DNA of 64,000 nt from Heterohyrax brucei. Lineage: Eukaryota > Chordata > Mammalia > Hyracoidea > Procaviidae. Shown here in pieces: positions 46,010-57,539 of the stretch. The first letter of the stretch is position 1, and each line of letters starts with the position of its first letter. A model generated the notes under the pieces. That model saw only the letters and a program-made list of their open reading frames with translations, was not told where the DNA came from and made no database searches. The stretch covers positions 132,796,796 through 132,860,795 of the forward strand of contig CM053142.1 in the NCBI GenBank assembly GCA_028571685.1. The letters run 5' to 3'. Position numbers and translations under genes: made by a program.

Positions 46010-46925
46010 TAAGAGACAAGCAGCAGAGGACCGGTAGCAGCAGCAGTGAACAGACAGCAACAGAACCAGACCAGCTCCATACAGAATTGGAACCAACCCA
46101 CAGAGGGAGAGAGCTGGGTGTGACTGTGTGCAGAAGTCTTCCTGGTAGAGTGGGGTGTGTCTGGGCACTTAAGTCAGTAGAGCTAGGCTTGCTGACCTAC
46201 AGAGCAAGAGTGCTGCATGCCTCTGTACAGGAGGCTTCCTGGCAAGTGGGGTGCACTGGGGACACTTAACTTGGTGGAGTCAAGTTGGAACACTTGCCCT
46301 GTGGGGCAGATGAGAGCCTGGAGTCCAGACCATGAGGCCACAGGAAGCAAAAGCAGAAGAGATAAGGAGCATGAGAACCTGCGCTGCCTCACTCTCAAAA
46401 GGTATGGTCATAACCTCTGGGATTTCTAAGGTGGAGCCATGGGCCCTGGTGTTTCTAAGGGTGGAGTTGTCACTTATACAGACTAGGAAGATTGTGCACC
46501 TGAAGCTGAAGGAGCAGAGCTGCTGTCCCAGTGGGCCTGGAAGGTGAAACTGTAGTACAGGGCCAAGGAACTTCCACTCAGAACCTGGGAAGTGTGGTCA
46601 AAACCTAGAGTCTGGAGGTCACAGCCATTGTGTAGAATGTCTCAGAAAGTGGAAGATTGTTTTGAAAGCTTTGAGGGCTAATGTAATGTGTTCAGTTGAC
46701 TTGCTTGTTGCCTGTTCTGTTTTCTTTTTTTCCAGTTGTAATGGGAATATCTAGCTTGTGCCTGCCTGTTCAGCTGTAGTATTTTGGAAACAGATAACTT
46801 GTGTTCTAGATTTCACAACTGAAGAGGAATTCCTGGAATTTTGACTTGAACTTGAGACTTTTGCTATGATGAGTTACATTAGCATGCTGCGAGGATGTGA
46901 TTTTTTTAGGCAACAAAGATTAGAA
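46010..46925 (+). mobile_element. Possible internal sequence of a MaLR-type retroelement
   Basis: GC-richer than the surroundings, it runs straight into the LTR that starts at 46926. The last bases before the LTR, 'ggcaacaaagattagaa', are purine-rich as a polypurine tract would be. 'gaacttccactcagaacctg' and 'cctagagtctggaggtcaca' fit the non-coding internal parts of MaLR elements in general feel. A 115-residue frame at 45922-46269 crosses from the L1 and is not a gene. The assignment is tentative. Confidence 0.4.
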
Positions 46926-47940
46926 TGTCATGGATTGAATATATGTTCTCCTAAAAATGGGTATAGCAATGTGTGTGTTTGGTTGGGCCATGTCATGGAT
47001 TAAATTCTGTCCCTCCAAAAATATGCGTAGCCATGTGGCTAGGCCATGATTCACAATATTTTGTGATTGTCCTCCATTTCATGATTTTCTTGTGCTGTAT
47101 GTTAAAGGATTAGGGTGGGACTGTAAATCGCTTCATAGGATCCCCTCCCTGCTCCACCTTAAAGGGAGTCTCCGTGGAGTATGGCTTGCACCACCCTTAA
47201 TCCTTTCATCCTACATGAAATAAAAGGAAAGGGAAGCAAGCAGAGAATTGGGAACCTCACATTGTCAAGAAAGCAGCGCCGGGATAAGAGCGTGTCCTTC
47301 AGACCTGAGGTTCCTGTGCCAAGATGCTCCCTGAACAAAGATGGAGGCAACACAAGGACTTTCCTCCAGAGCTGACAAGAGGGAAAGCCTTCCTCTGGAG
47401 CATACATCCTAAATCTGGACTTGTAGCCTACTGGACTGTATAAGAATAAACTTTCCTTTGTTAAAGCCATTTACTCTGTGGTATTTCTGTTAGAGCAGCA
47501 CTAGCTGACTAAAACATGTCATGATTTCCAGTACCATGTATCCTGTGAAACTGGCCTCTGTCATGTTAATGAGAGAGGACAGCTGTGTTGGTAGGGTAGG
47601 ACTCTATGCATAACACTATTATACCTTGAGACAATCTATTGAGATATTAAAATAAGAAGCTAGCAGAGAGATTTGGGGACCTCATATCACCAGGAAAGAA
47701 GCAGTGCCAGGAGCAGAGTACATCCTTTAGACTTGGGATTCCTGAGCTGCAGAAGCTCCCAGTCTAGGGGAAGACTGATGACAAGGTCCCTCCTCCAGAA
47801 CCAACAGAGAAAGCCTTCCCCTGGAGCTGATGCCCTGAATTTGGACTTGTAGCTTCCTGGACAGTGACAAAATAAATTACTCCTTATAAAGCCATCCACT
47901 TGTAGTATTTATGTTATAGCAGTACTAGCTGATTAAGACT
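46926..47940 (+). mobile_element. MaLR-like LTR (second subfamily), outer element
   Basis: Starts 'tgtcatggattgaatatatg', is interrupted at 46991-47516, and resumes with 'tcatgatttccagtaccatg', 'gagagatttggggacctcat' and 'ctgaatttggacttgtagct' to about 'ctgattaagact'. The 'ggggacctcat' version resembles the copies at 48812, 51476 and 53625. It may be the 3' LTR of the internal sequence before it. Confidence 0.82.
46991..47516 (+). mobile_element. MaLR-like solo LTR nested in the outer LTR
   Basis: A complete copy, 'tgtcatggattaaattctgt' to 'ctagctgactaaaaca', of the same subfamily as those at 482 and 62244. The outer LTR reads 'ggttgggcca' before it and 'tgtcatgatttcc' after it, so a clean removal restores the 'gggccatgattcc' of the family. 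Confidence 0.9.
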
Positions 47941-48174
47941 AAGAGGTAGAAAGAACCATATAATGGGCATTCCCACCTAATAGAAGACAGTTATACTAAA
48001 ATAAAATGACATCAAAAAGATAAAAACAACAGATCACCACAGTAAAAACCTACTGCATAGCAGGATATAGGTATTATGAATCTCATACAAGAGGTAATAA
48101 AACTTACCCTCAGAGATACAAAATAATCTCCTTGGGTTGTACATAACTAATAATTTGATAAATTGGATTTTAAA
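47941..48174. other. Unassigned A-rich stretch
   Basis: No gene or repeat family is recognised. Confidence 0.35.
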
Positions 48175-48430
48175 ACCAAGTTACTGGTGTTCACAAACTC
48201 ATGACAAACCCATATACAATGAGATGAGACCATTTTGATCCAGAGGGTTTTCACTGACTCATTTTTGGAAGTAGATTTCTAGGCTTTTCTTCTAGTCTGT
48301 CTTAGTGTGGAAACTCTACTGGAACCTGCTCAACATCATAGCAAGACAGAAGCTAGACAGACAGGTGGTGGCTGTGCAAGAAGCACACTGACTAGGAATC
48401 AAACCTGGTGGCAAATGATAGTATGAGTAG
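48175..48430 (-). mobile_element. tRNA-Gly-headed SINE
   Basis: The antisense B-box region 'gactaggaatcaaacctggt' near 48388 matches the reverse of a tRNA-Gly T-arm. The middle has 'gtagatttctaggcttttct' and 'gtctgtcttagtgtggaaac', shared with the RTE-derived composites. The tail end (48175-48200, 'ggtgttcacaaactcatgac') is eroded. Confidence 0.7.
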
Positions 48431-48811
48431 AATGCAAAATTGGAAAGGAATTTTATTTCTTTTAGCCTTTAATTCACAAAAACAAGAGAATCTGATTTCA
48501 GACTTAAAATCCTTAGACTCTTTGTCTCTAGACTTTAATATGCAAACAATTTTAATCCTTAACTTTAACTTTCTCCCCAGGAATTTGATAACGCCAGGGT
48601 GCTTTATACAAGAATATTAGACACCTCTATATTGGCATTTTATTACTGGACTTTTTAAATATAATTGATGGATCTCATTGCAAAAACTCTGCTAGGCTAT
48701 CATGAGGCTGGACGTAACCTGAAATGGGAAATAGCCTGGAATCCTCTTATACTCTCTGAACCAACGTGGTTCATGAAAAATGTTAATTCCTAGAATGGTT
48801 GTGTTGGGGCT
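48431..48811. other. No recognised feature
   Basis: AT-rich, no gene or repeat recognised. Confidence 0.4.
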
Positions 48812-49306
48812 TGTCTTAGTTATCTAGTGGTGCTCTAACAGAAGTACCACAAGTGAATGTTTTTAAAAAGAGAAATTTATTTTGTCACAATCTAGTAGGC
48901 TACAAGTCCAAATTCTGGGCATCAGCTCTGGGAAAGGCTTTCTCTGTTGGTTCTGGAGGAGGGTCCTTGTCATCAGTCTTCCCCTAGACTGGGAGCTTCT
49001 GCAGCTCAGGAATCCCGGGTCTAAAGGATGCACTCTGCTCCTGGCACTACTTCTTTCCTGGTGGTATGAGGTTCCCAAATCTCTCTGCTAGCTTGTTTTA
49101 TATCTCAAGACATTGCCTCAAGGCACAATACAGTACTATACACTGAGTGCTGTCCCACCAGTACAACCAACCACTGCCCATCCTCCCTCATTAATATCAC
49201 AGTACCTGGATTTACAACATATAGGAACCTCACACAGTACTGGGAATCATGGCCTAGCCAAAATGCTACACACAGTTTTTGTGGAGACACAGTTCAGTCC
49301 AAGACA
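48812..49306 (-). mobile_element. MaLR-like solo LTR (second subfamily)
   Basis: Antisense LTR, 'tgtcttagttatctagtggt' to 'agttcagtccaagaca'. The flanks 'gggct' (48807-48811) and 'ggact' (49307-49311) are a 5-bp duplication with one mismatch. Confidence 0.9.
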
Positions 49307-49339
49307 GGACTGTTTCTTTTTCTTCTTTCAGCTGCACAG

Positions 49340-49745
49340 AGTTGAGACTAGGTTATACTACAGCAGCAAACATCCACAAAACTTCAGTGATTTAATGCAA
49401 CAAAAGTTTTTGTTTTTTGTTTTTCTCGTTCATGATACATGTCTGATGCAGGTTGTCAATGAGCTCTGTGTATCTTCCTCACTCAGGAGCCCAGACAAAT
49501 GAAGTCTCCATCCCAAGTTGAGCTTCTGAGAACACCATGTCAAAGGGAAGGCGGAACAGCGACTCATGCACTAGCTATTTTTATAGCTTCCACCCAGAAG
49601 TGATACACATCATCTCTGCTCACATCTCACTGATCAAGAAGGTTGCCCTCCAAAGAGGGTAGAAAATGCAGTTCTAGCATAAATGTAACTAGAAGAAGGA
49701 AAGAACCAGAATAGTGGTCAACAATCCTAATGACTTCCAAGAACA
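49340..49745. mobile_element. Ancient interspersed repeat, family not named
   Basis: 'cttcagtgatttaatgcaac', 'catgatacatgtctgatgca', 'gaagtgatacacatcatctc' and 'cctaatgacttccaagaac' match in order a repeat layout I know from other mammals, but I cannot name it safely. Confidence 0.45.
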
Positions 49746-50031
49746 TGGTATTTCTTAAAAACTCTCCTCCAAGTAAGCAAAGTTACTGCCATTGGCTTAT
49801 CTCCACCTAATTTTGTCCTGTTATATTTAAGAAACTCAATTTCTGGATTGGTGTGGAAAGTTAGACAGTAATAGGTGTGGGACAATGGTGAAAAATAACC
49901 TAAAACTTCAAAAACCAGAACCTGCGTCTGCCCTCTTTCCTTATGGGTAAAGACCCTGAACAGAGTAGAGCAGAGGCAGGGAGAGAGACGTAGTATCTCC
50001 TCACCTTCATTCAGGACAACAGAAAGGGACT

Positions 50032-50425
50032 AGTTGTTAGGTGTCATCAGTTTAGCTCTGACTAATGGTGATCCCATGCACAATAGAATGAAAAAGTAGC
50101 TGGTCCTGTGCCATCTTTACAATCTTTGTTATACTGAAGTTCATTGTTACACACAATGTGTATCTTAAGTGGATTTGAAGTTACGGGCTCATCTAGCACT
50201 TACATCAGACACTCTTCTGTTATGATCTAGGGGGTTTCCAGTGGCTGATTTTCAGAAGTAGATTGCCAGGCCATTATTTTTAATCTGTCTCAGTCTGGGA
50301 GGAGCAACTGAAACCTATCCACCGTGGGTAATCTTGCTGGTATTTGAAATACAGCTGACATAGCTTCCCACATTATAGCAACACAACGAGCCACCACAGT
50401 CTGGCAAACTGACATACAAGTGAAT
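50032..50425 (-). mobile_element. RTE-derived non-autonomous element (same design as 26262)
   Basis: Antisense. The RTE 3' end is at 50035-50150 ('gttaggtgtcatcagtttag', 'ggtcctgtgccatctttaca') and the RTE 5' region at 50200-50425 ('gtagattgccaggccattat', 'gctgacatagcttcccacat', 'tagcaacacaacgagccacc'). Reversed, its junction ('gatgagcccgtaacttcaaa' to 'caatgaacttcagtataaca') lines up with that of the copy at 26262. Confidence 0.8.
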
Positions 50426-51189
50426 TACCCCTCTAAATTCTTTTAAAAAATGTGTTTTTTCTATAGGCTACAATACAGAAAATCCAAGGAATAAAGCCTA
50501 TATTAATTTAAATGAATTAAAACCAAAACCCTGGTACATGTGTCTTCTTTATCTTTGTATTATTGCCTGGCATAGTGCCTGACAATTAGTAGACTCAACA
50601 TGTACTTGTTATTTAAACGACTTATACCACATAGTCAAAAATATTTCCTCAAGATATTAATATGTTTATAATCTCATCATTTCCTGGGTCTAAATGACAA
50701 ATTGAGGTAAGGCTTTGCTAGAGTTCAATTCTGTCTGACTCATTCTCTTTCTTCTGTTGAGAGTTCCTTAGATAAATAAAACAACACACCCAACATTATG
50801 TTGTGCAGGTTTTCCTACAATCAAGAAGATATACATGCAATAAGGATCATATAGCCGAAAAGTTAATTCTTCTAACAGCCTCAGAGCTTCCCTTCAGTTA
50901 TATATTAGAGTAGGGAAGTTATTACAGAAAATGTCTCCTTGGTGCATAGAGTAATAATCTCATTAAGAATGTTAAGAGAAAGTACAGACAGAATTAAAGG
51001 AGTAAACAAGATAACTGGAAAGGGCCTGCCCCACTTACTTTATTACCTTCAGTAATAATGTCTATAAGCTCTTCACTTTCATGAAGAGGAAAGTGGGGTA
51101 TGGGCAGAAGAATATTTTACCATGTGCAATGGATATTTCTACAGACCACACCACCAAAAAAAAAAAAAAAAAAAAATTCTTAAAAGGCT
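50426..51189. other. No recognised gene; poly(A) run at 51153
   Basis: A 23-A run at about 51155-51177 may be the tail of an unrecognised retrocopy. Nothing upstream of it matches a gene that I know. Confidence 0.4.
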
Positions 51190-51455
51190 CAGTAGCAAAA
51201 TGTGCTAGATACAGCAAGGATTATAAAGTCTAACAGCTCTAAACTGAAATTTTCATGCCATTTAGGACCTATTCACTCTTCAGTAAGGTATTTAAGATCT
51301 CTGAGCCTCAGTTTATCAATCTATTATATCTATCAATAGCCCAGCCCAATAATCAATCTATTATTATCTATCAATAATAAAATAGGAATATTAGTACTGT
51401 GTGTGATAATACGTGAAAAGAGCCTACAGCATTGTGTAGGCACTCAACAAATAGA
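51190..51455 (+). mobile_element. MIR SINE
   Basis: Sense MIR: 'gatctctgagcctcagttta', 'taataaaataggaatattag' and 'gtaggcactcaacaaataga'. It carries an internal 'atctattattatctatcaat' expansion. Confidence 0.78.
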
Positions 51456-51475
51456 TTAGTTAGGGTATAGGCTAC

Positions 51476-51944
51476 CGTCATGGACTGAATTGTGTGCCCC
51501 CCAAAATGTGTGTAGCCATTTGGCTAGGCCATGATTCCCAGTATTGTGTGGTGTTCCTATATGCTGTAAACCCTGCCATTATGATGTTAATAAGGAAACA
51601 CGAGTAGCAGCTGTGTTGGGGAAGGACTCAGTTTGTAAGATTATATTGTGCCTTGAAGCAATTTCTTGAAATAGAAAACAAAGAAGCTAGCAGAGAGATT
51701 TGGGGACCCCATACCATCAAGAAAGAAGCAGTGCTAGAAGCAGAGCACATCTTTTGAAGATCTCAGTCCAGAGGAAGATTGATGACAAGAAACTTCCTCC
51801 ACAGCCAACAGAGAAATACTTCCCCTGGGGCTGACTTCCTGAATTTGGACTTGTAGCCTACTGGACTGTGACAGAATAAATCTCTCTTCTTAAAGCTATC
51901 CACTTGTGCTATGTCTGTTATAGCAGCACTAGATGACTAAGACA
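51476..51944 (+). mobile_element. MaLR-like solo LTR (second subfamily)
   Basis: From 'cgtcatggactgaattgtgt' (the 5' TG has decayed to CG) to 'gatgactaagaca'. The target duplication 'gctac' (51471-51475) and 'tctac' (51945-51949) differs at one base. Confidence 0.92.
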
Positions 51945-52020
51945 TCTACCTTGCTCTAATAAAAACAGCCCAAAACACAGTAGGTCAAAAATGTTTGTTT
52001 TTTTCTCTCACTTAACAATC

Positions 52021-52170
52021 CTAGAAAACTATGATAGAGTAGTAGTTAAGAGCTACAGCTGCTAAAAAAAACGGCTACCAGTTCAAATCTACCTGGTGTT
52101 CCCTGGAAGCCCAATGGAGCCGTTCTGCTCTGTCGGCTCCGTAGCCATGGCTTTAGTTTAGTTGGGTTGT
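52021..52170 (+). mobile_element. AfroSINE
   Basis: Sense copy: 'tagagtagtagttaagagct', 'cagttcaaatctacctggtg', 'gttctgctctgtcggctccg'. The tail is eroded. Confidence 0.85.
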
Positions 52171-53624
52171 AAGAGTCCTAAACTGGCAGTGGCCTCTACT
52201 TGCTGAAATCATCTACGATCCCTGTAATTGTCTGCCATTCTTTGGGTCAAGGTTGTTGCTGCAGTTGTAGCCATTTACAGCCAGTGGAAACAGGGAAACA
52301 AAGGAGTTTCCTAAGGAGACGGTACTAATATTGCACAGATCATTTCCACTGACATTGCTTTGGGAAAAACTTAGTCTTCTATAGGTCATATATAGCTGCA
52401 AGGATGCTGAAAATAAAGTAGCTGGGCAGCCATATGACCAGTGAGAACTCAAGTGTTCTCTCACTAAAAGGAAGAGAGGTTAGCAGTCGCTGCTATAGTG
52501 AACTAGTCTTATTGCCAAAAATAGATCCTAAAGGATGCTCTAGTTAAGTGAAAATAAGGGAGATAAACAGCAAAGTGTATGAGTATCTCAAAAAGTGATT
52601 GAAATTCAGCAATAAACAATTCCAAAGCTAACAATTCTCATAAATCTATACATTTAGGAAGCATTTATCACTATGGATTTCGATATCTTCAACCACTATA
52701 CTCAACTACACCTGGTTCCTGCACCATCTTTGAACATCAACAGCTGATTGAGTATGACAACAGTCATGAATAAGAACCATGAGTTGAGAGGAATATAGGA
52801 ATCTCTGTCTTCTCTTAAAAGGTCATCCCCAAGGTATTCTTCACTGGCTTCCTTTTAAGACCTTTATTCACTCTTGAGCATCTGTCATTGACTAGTATCA
52901 TAACCCCCTCCCTAGCTCCTCCTAACACGCTCCACTAGGAAGCTGAACCTTGCTCCCTTATAGTCCCAGCTGTTGGCTAGGAGTCATAGTGAAAAAATAA
53001 TCCAGGATGTGGAACCATAATATTGCTGCCCACCTGAGTTTTACCGCTCCCTGGTACCTTACACTCCCCTGTCGTATCAGATAAAACTTCTTTGTTTATT
53101 AATGCCAGCTTGAAGCAGGCTTACTTTGGCCTTTGGACTTGTTGTATTAGACTGTTATCAATCTATTGGGACTCTGTGTGCTTGTGGTAGAGCAAAAAGG
53201 AAACTTCAACTGGGAAGTTCCCTTAATCTTATTACTGGTTTATTTTTCCTACCACTCTTTGCCACAAAGGTCTCAGCATGTCTTTCTGTTACACTTGCCT
53301 GAGTTATGACTGAAGTGGACTGGAAGCTTCAGAACAGAAGGATCAGTGATTCCTTACAGGATTCTTTAACTCTAGAATTGAGATAAACTTGGCTTAACCA
53401 TAAATTCTGTGACAAGGACTGACCTCAGTCTGGTTCACTAAGTGTATTTAGTTCTTATTACAGAAGTTAGTACACTATAGTGCCTAATACAACACATGCC
53501 AGAAGTAAATATTTGCTGGCTGGATCAATGAGGTACTAGGCAGGGATATGAGCACCAAGAACAAGGGAGAAGCCCAATTCTGAGAATAAGATTATAAACA
53601 CAAAAAATATTCTCTATCTTCCAC
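52171..53624. other. Long stretch without a recognised element
   Basis: No gene or named repeat. 'cagataaaacttctttgttt' near 53080 followed by 'gcttgaagcaggcttacttt' looks LTR-like (a poly(A)-signal region), but neither end can be placed. Confidence 0.4.
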
Positions 53625-54098
53625 TGTGATGAATTGAATTGTGTTCCCTAAAAAGTCTGTAGCAATTTGGCTGGGCCATAATTCTTGGTGTGATATTTCT
53701 CCATGCTAGAATTCCTGCCTCTATGATGTTAATGAGGGTAGATGGGCAGCAGTGTGTTGGTAGAGCAAGATTCAGTGTATAAGTGTGTTTGTCTATTGAG
53801 CTATAAAGGAGAGAAGTTAGCAGAGACATTTGGGGCCCTCATGCCTCCAAAAAGCAGTGCCAGGAGCTAAGCACATCCTCTGGAAAGGACACGGGTCCCT
53901 GTGCCTCTGAGGCTTCCAGTCCAGAGAAGATTGATGATGAGGACCTTCTTCCAGTGCCAACATATTCAGCATTCTCCTGGAACTGACACCATGAATTTGG
54001 ACTTTTAACTTACTAGACAGTGACAAATAAAACTTCTCTCTTTTAAAGCCATCCACCTGTGGTATTTCTGTTAACAGCAGCAGCAGATAAACAAAACA
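53625..54098 (+). mobile_element. MaLR-like solo LTR (second subfamily)
   Basis: From 'tgtgatgaattgaattgtgt' to 'agcagataaacaaaaca'. The target duplication 'tccac' (53620-53624) and 'ttcac' (54099-54103) differs at one base. Confidence 0.92.
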
Positions 54099-54261
54099 TT
54101 CACCATTTCCTTAGAAGAAACTCTGCTAACACTGCAAAGTCTCACTCTACTTCTAGACTGAGCAGCAAGACCAACTACATAATTTGTAGGGTTATCTGCA
54201 ACACAGAAATGTAGTAAGTGCCCCTTGTCCAAAAATTTTTAAAAATTTTGTGATGGTTAAA
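54099..54261. other. Unassigned short stretch
   Basis: Nothing recognised between the LTR and the antisense RTE. Confidence 0.35.
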
Positions 54262-55508
54262 GTACTGTTGTTGTTGGTAGGTGCCATCAAGTCAGTTCTG
54301 ACTCGTAGTGACCCTACATACAACAGATGGAACTACTCCCAGGAAAGGGCTGAACCATCCTCACAGTCCTCTTTCGGTCCATCACTGCATCCATTGCATT
54401 GCTGCCAAACTAAAGCAAGTTCATTCTGCCTGTCACTAACAGCCCAAATTCAGGGACAGCATGGGGTTCAAGGAATATTTTGTTTGCAGATATACCAGCA
54501 AACCTGTGGGACAGTGAAAATAGCTTATCCAAAAAAAACTGTCCCATTTGGGTTATACTTCCAGCAGTTTTCACAGCCGAAATTCAAAGGGGTAGGTGTT
54601 TCTCATAGAACAGTAGTTAGGAGTCACAAGATATCATTACATCATAAGGTTTCGTTATATCTTACCAAACAGTGTGAATTACCCAAAGTTTCATTGGGTC
54701 TATCTGAAGTCTTAATCAATTAACTTTGTCAGAGATAGGGAGAGGAATACAGACCTACTAATCTGGTCTGAGAGTGATAATTGAGTCAGAGGATGGAGTG
54801 CAGCTTAATAACCTAAGTGACCTTTGTTAGATTCTTACATTTAGTACTAGTATCACTCATTCTCATTGAAGATCTTCTCTTTTGCTGACCCTCTAACAAG
54901 CATGAGGTCGTTTGCCAGTGACTGGTCCCTCCTGATAACATGTCCAAAGTACACGAGATACAGTCTTGTCCCCCTCACTTGTAAGGAATATTCTAGCTAT
55001 ACTTTTCCCAAGACAGATTTGTTCATTCAGCTACCTGAGCATATTCTTCATCACCAGTCTTCATCAACACCATAACACCAATGCACCAAATGCACCAATT
55101 CTTCCTCCTTCTTCTTTACTTACTGTACTGCTTTCAGATGCATATGAGGTGACTGAAAATATCATGTCTTGGATCAGGGTACCTTAGTTCTCAGAGTGAT
55201 ATCTTTGCTTTTTAATACTTTAAAGAGCTCTTTTGTAGCAGATTTAATATGTCATTTGATTTACTGCCTGCTGCTTCCATGGGTATTAATCATGGATGCA
55301 ATTAAAATGAAATCCTTGATAACATCAATGTCAATATTTTCTTGATTTCTCATGTTGTTGCCCATTGGTCCAGTTGTGAAGATTTTTGTTTTCTTTATGT
55401 TAAAAGCTATAGTCTTTGACCTCCATCTGTAAGTGCTTCAAGTCCTTTGACTTTCAGCACGAGAAGTTGTTTCATCTTCATAACGCGAGTTGTTAATGAG
55501 TCTCCCTC
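54262..55508 (-). mobile_element. Antisense RTE 3' half with a foreign insertion
   Basis: The low end is the RTE tail in reverse ('gttgttgttggtaggtgcca', 'gttctgactcgtagtgaccc'). After an insertion at about 54413-54850 it resumes with 'gaagatcttctcttttgctg', 'ctgataacatgtccaaagta', 'ttgatttactgcctgctgct' and 'cttcaagtcctttgactttc', ending inside RT near 55508 ('cataacgcgagttgttaatg', the reverse of the segment next to YADD). It is 5'-truncated and inactive. Confidence 0.9.
54413..54850. other. ~440-bp unidentified insertion in the RTE
   Basis: This interval has no RTE counterpart. It includes 'gggacagcatggggttcaag' and 'caagatatcattacatcata'. No family, poly(A) tail or clear target duplication was seen. 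A 157-residue frame at 54250-54723 spans the RTE junction, so it is not a gene. Confidence 0.5.
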
Positions 55509-56329
55509 ATCCACAGGTGTACTCGAGTGACCCAGATCAAGGGGAGAAGATGGCTGCAGGGCCTTACAAATTAGTTTCCATAATGTGGATGACAAACTGG
55601 TCACTTAATTGAAAGAGGGGATGAGGAAGGGAATCATAAAAAGAATAAGAAAATAAATACACATATTGTTTTATGAATTTAAAGCATTTAAAATGGATAT
55701 TTGTTCACCATTTTTTTTAATATAGGGCCAAGTCTTTTTTTTTCCGTTTACATGTTAGAGTTCAGAATCATCTTTCATCCATAAACCACACTCATGATAT
55801 GTGATCTATGTTTTTCAGTTAAACATTCTTAAAAAGTGAAATTGTCATTTTCTCCAGATTTTTTTGACATTTTCCAATCTTTCATAGTTGTCTATCAGTA
55901 GTTTTTGTAGCAATATTTTTCATGATTTATTGAGTCTTTTCAACTGTTTGATTATTATACAGTTTACCAATTTTAAGCCAAAGCTATGGAGAGAAGGTCA
56001 AGATTATACTCTCAGGGATTGTTTTTATAGTTTCCTGCTGATGTTGATTTGTTTCAACCACTGCCACCTATTTATAATAGCAGATCCGACTCAACGGCAC
56101 TTGGCTTGGCGACTTTGCATTTGGAAGAAGATTAAGAAGGAAGAAATGAAGTGTGAGGAGTTCATTTTAATTTTAGATTACAAAAGCTGACTTTTCTTGA
56201 ATAATGTTCTCTTCTATGTTCCTCTATTTGTTGACTCTTTTGCAGTTTTTTCCCAGTGTGTGCCACTTTTTGGCTTAGAAGGAATTTGTAATTATATTTT
56301 TAGGTCCCCTCACTTTTAAAAAATGTTTA
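55509..56329. other. No recognised feature
   Basis: AT-rich, no gene or family recognised. Confidence 0.4.
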
Positions 56330-56870
56330 GTTAAATATTTGCATAAACTTACATTTGCAAAAAAGTTACAAAGCACGCACAGAGAGGTCCCTTATACAGC
56401 TGACTCAGTTCCAGTGTCTCCTAATGTTATCATCTGACAATACCATGGTTCATTTATCAAGAATGATCAACATTAAAACCCACTGCCATCAAGCTGATTC
56501 CAACTCACAGGAACACTATAGACAGAGTGGAATCACCCCATAGAGTTTCCAATGAGTGCCAGCTGGACTTGAACTGCTGACCTTCTGGTTAGAAGCCATA
56601 GCACTTAACCACTATACCACCAAGGTTTTCAACACTGGCACATTACTGTTCACTAAGCTTCAGACATTATTTGGACTTCAGCACATTTTTCCACTAAAGT
56701 ATTTTTTTCTATTCTAGGATCCAAAACAGAGTGCCACATTGCACTTACTTGCCATGGTTTCTTAGTTTTCACTAGTCTCTGACAGTTTCTCAGTCTTTCT
56801 TTGTTTTTTATGACTTGAAAGTCTTGAAGGAACACTGGTCATGTATTTTGTAGAATGTCCCTCAAATTAG
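56330..56870. mobile_element. Old L1-type repeat carrying an AfroSINE
   Basis: 'aaagcacgcacagagaggtc', 'atctgacaataccatggttc' and, after the SINE, 'cattactgttcactaagctt', 'ctattctaggatccaaaaca' and 'gacagtttctcagtctttct' match in order a common old mammalian repeat that I associate with L1M. Confidence 0.55.
56475..56629 (-). mobile_element. AfroSINE
   Basis: Antisense copy: 'ccactgccatcaagctgatt', 'ctatagacagagtggaatca', 'accactataccaccaaggtt'. The flanks 'tcaacatt' and 'tcaacact' are a degraded target duplication. Confidence 0.9.
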
Positions 56871-56874
56871 TTTT

Positions 56875-57063
56875 GTTGTTTTGTAGGAGTATTTATTTTG
56901 GACATAAGCTTTCTCTCAGTCATGTATATTTTTTACAAATTTCATATTTTCTCCCAGTTGCCTTTAAAAGATCAAAAGCTTTTAATTTTGATGAAGATCA
57001 ATTTATTGATTATTTCCTTTATATTTTGTCATTTTTATGTCCCACCTAAGAAATTTCACTTTA
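56875..57063 (-). mobile_element. Old L1M antisense fragment
   Basis: 'tacaaatttcatattttctc' and 'gcttttaattttgatgaaga' are classic antisense L1 ORF2 C-terminal sequence. It ends where the younger L1 begins. Confidence 0.7.
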
Positions 57064-57539
57064 AGGTGGGGCTAAGATGGAAGACCAGACACACATCTCA
57101 ATTCCTTCTGAGAACTAAAGCATAGAAGCCAAAGCCAGCCAAGTAAAGTAACTGAAGGGAGAAGTGTGGACATTCTGGGAGCTCAAAATCAGGCGTAGAG
57201 TCATGAGATTGGACTGTGCAACAAGAAGGGAGAAAATGCTTCGTTGGTGGCAAAAATGTGGTACAGTGAGTATTGCTTCTGCTGGTACAGTGTCTGAGAG
57301 AATCAGAGATACAGATAGATGCCTTCTTTGTCAACTGGGAGACTGGGACTGGGTCTGCCGAACCTGTGTGCCTGGCAAGGCCTGGCTACTCTGCTGATTT
57401 GCAGTGCGTAAGTAAACAGTTTATCCCACAGCAGAGAGACTGTGCTTGGTACAGCCACATTTAGAGCAACTGAGGGTGCAAATGCCCCTCCCAGCTCTCT
57501 TCTCTGAGTTGCGCCACAGATTCTGCTGATTCAGTGTAA

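Noticed and set aside
45922-46269. A 115-residue frame.
   Set aside because: It runs from the endonuclease start of an old L1 into unrelated sequence at 46005, so it is a chance fusion across a breakpoint.
52900-53165. Possible retroviral LTR with 'cagataaaacttctttgttt'.
   Set aside because: Only a poly(A)-signal-like area is visible. No ends or target duplication can be placed.
54250-54723. A 157-residue plus-strand open frame, among the longest in the window.
   Set aside because: It begins in antisense RTE sequence and crosses into an unrelated insert. It matches no protein family I know.
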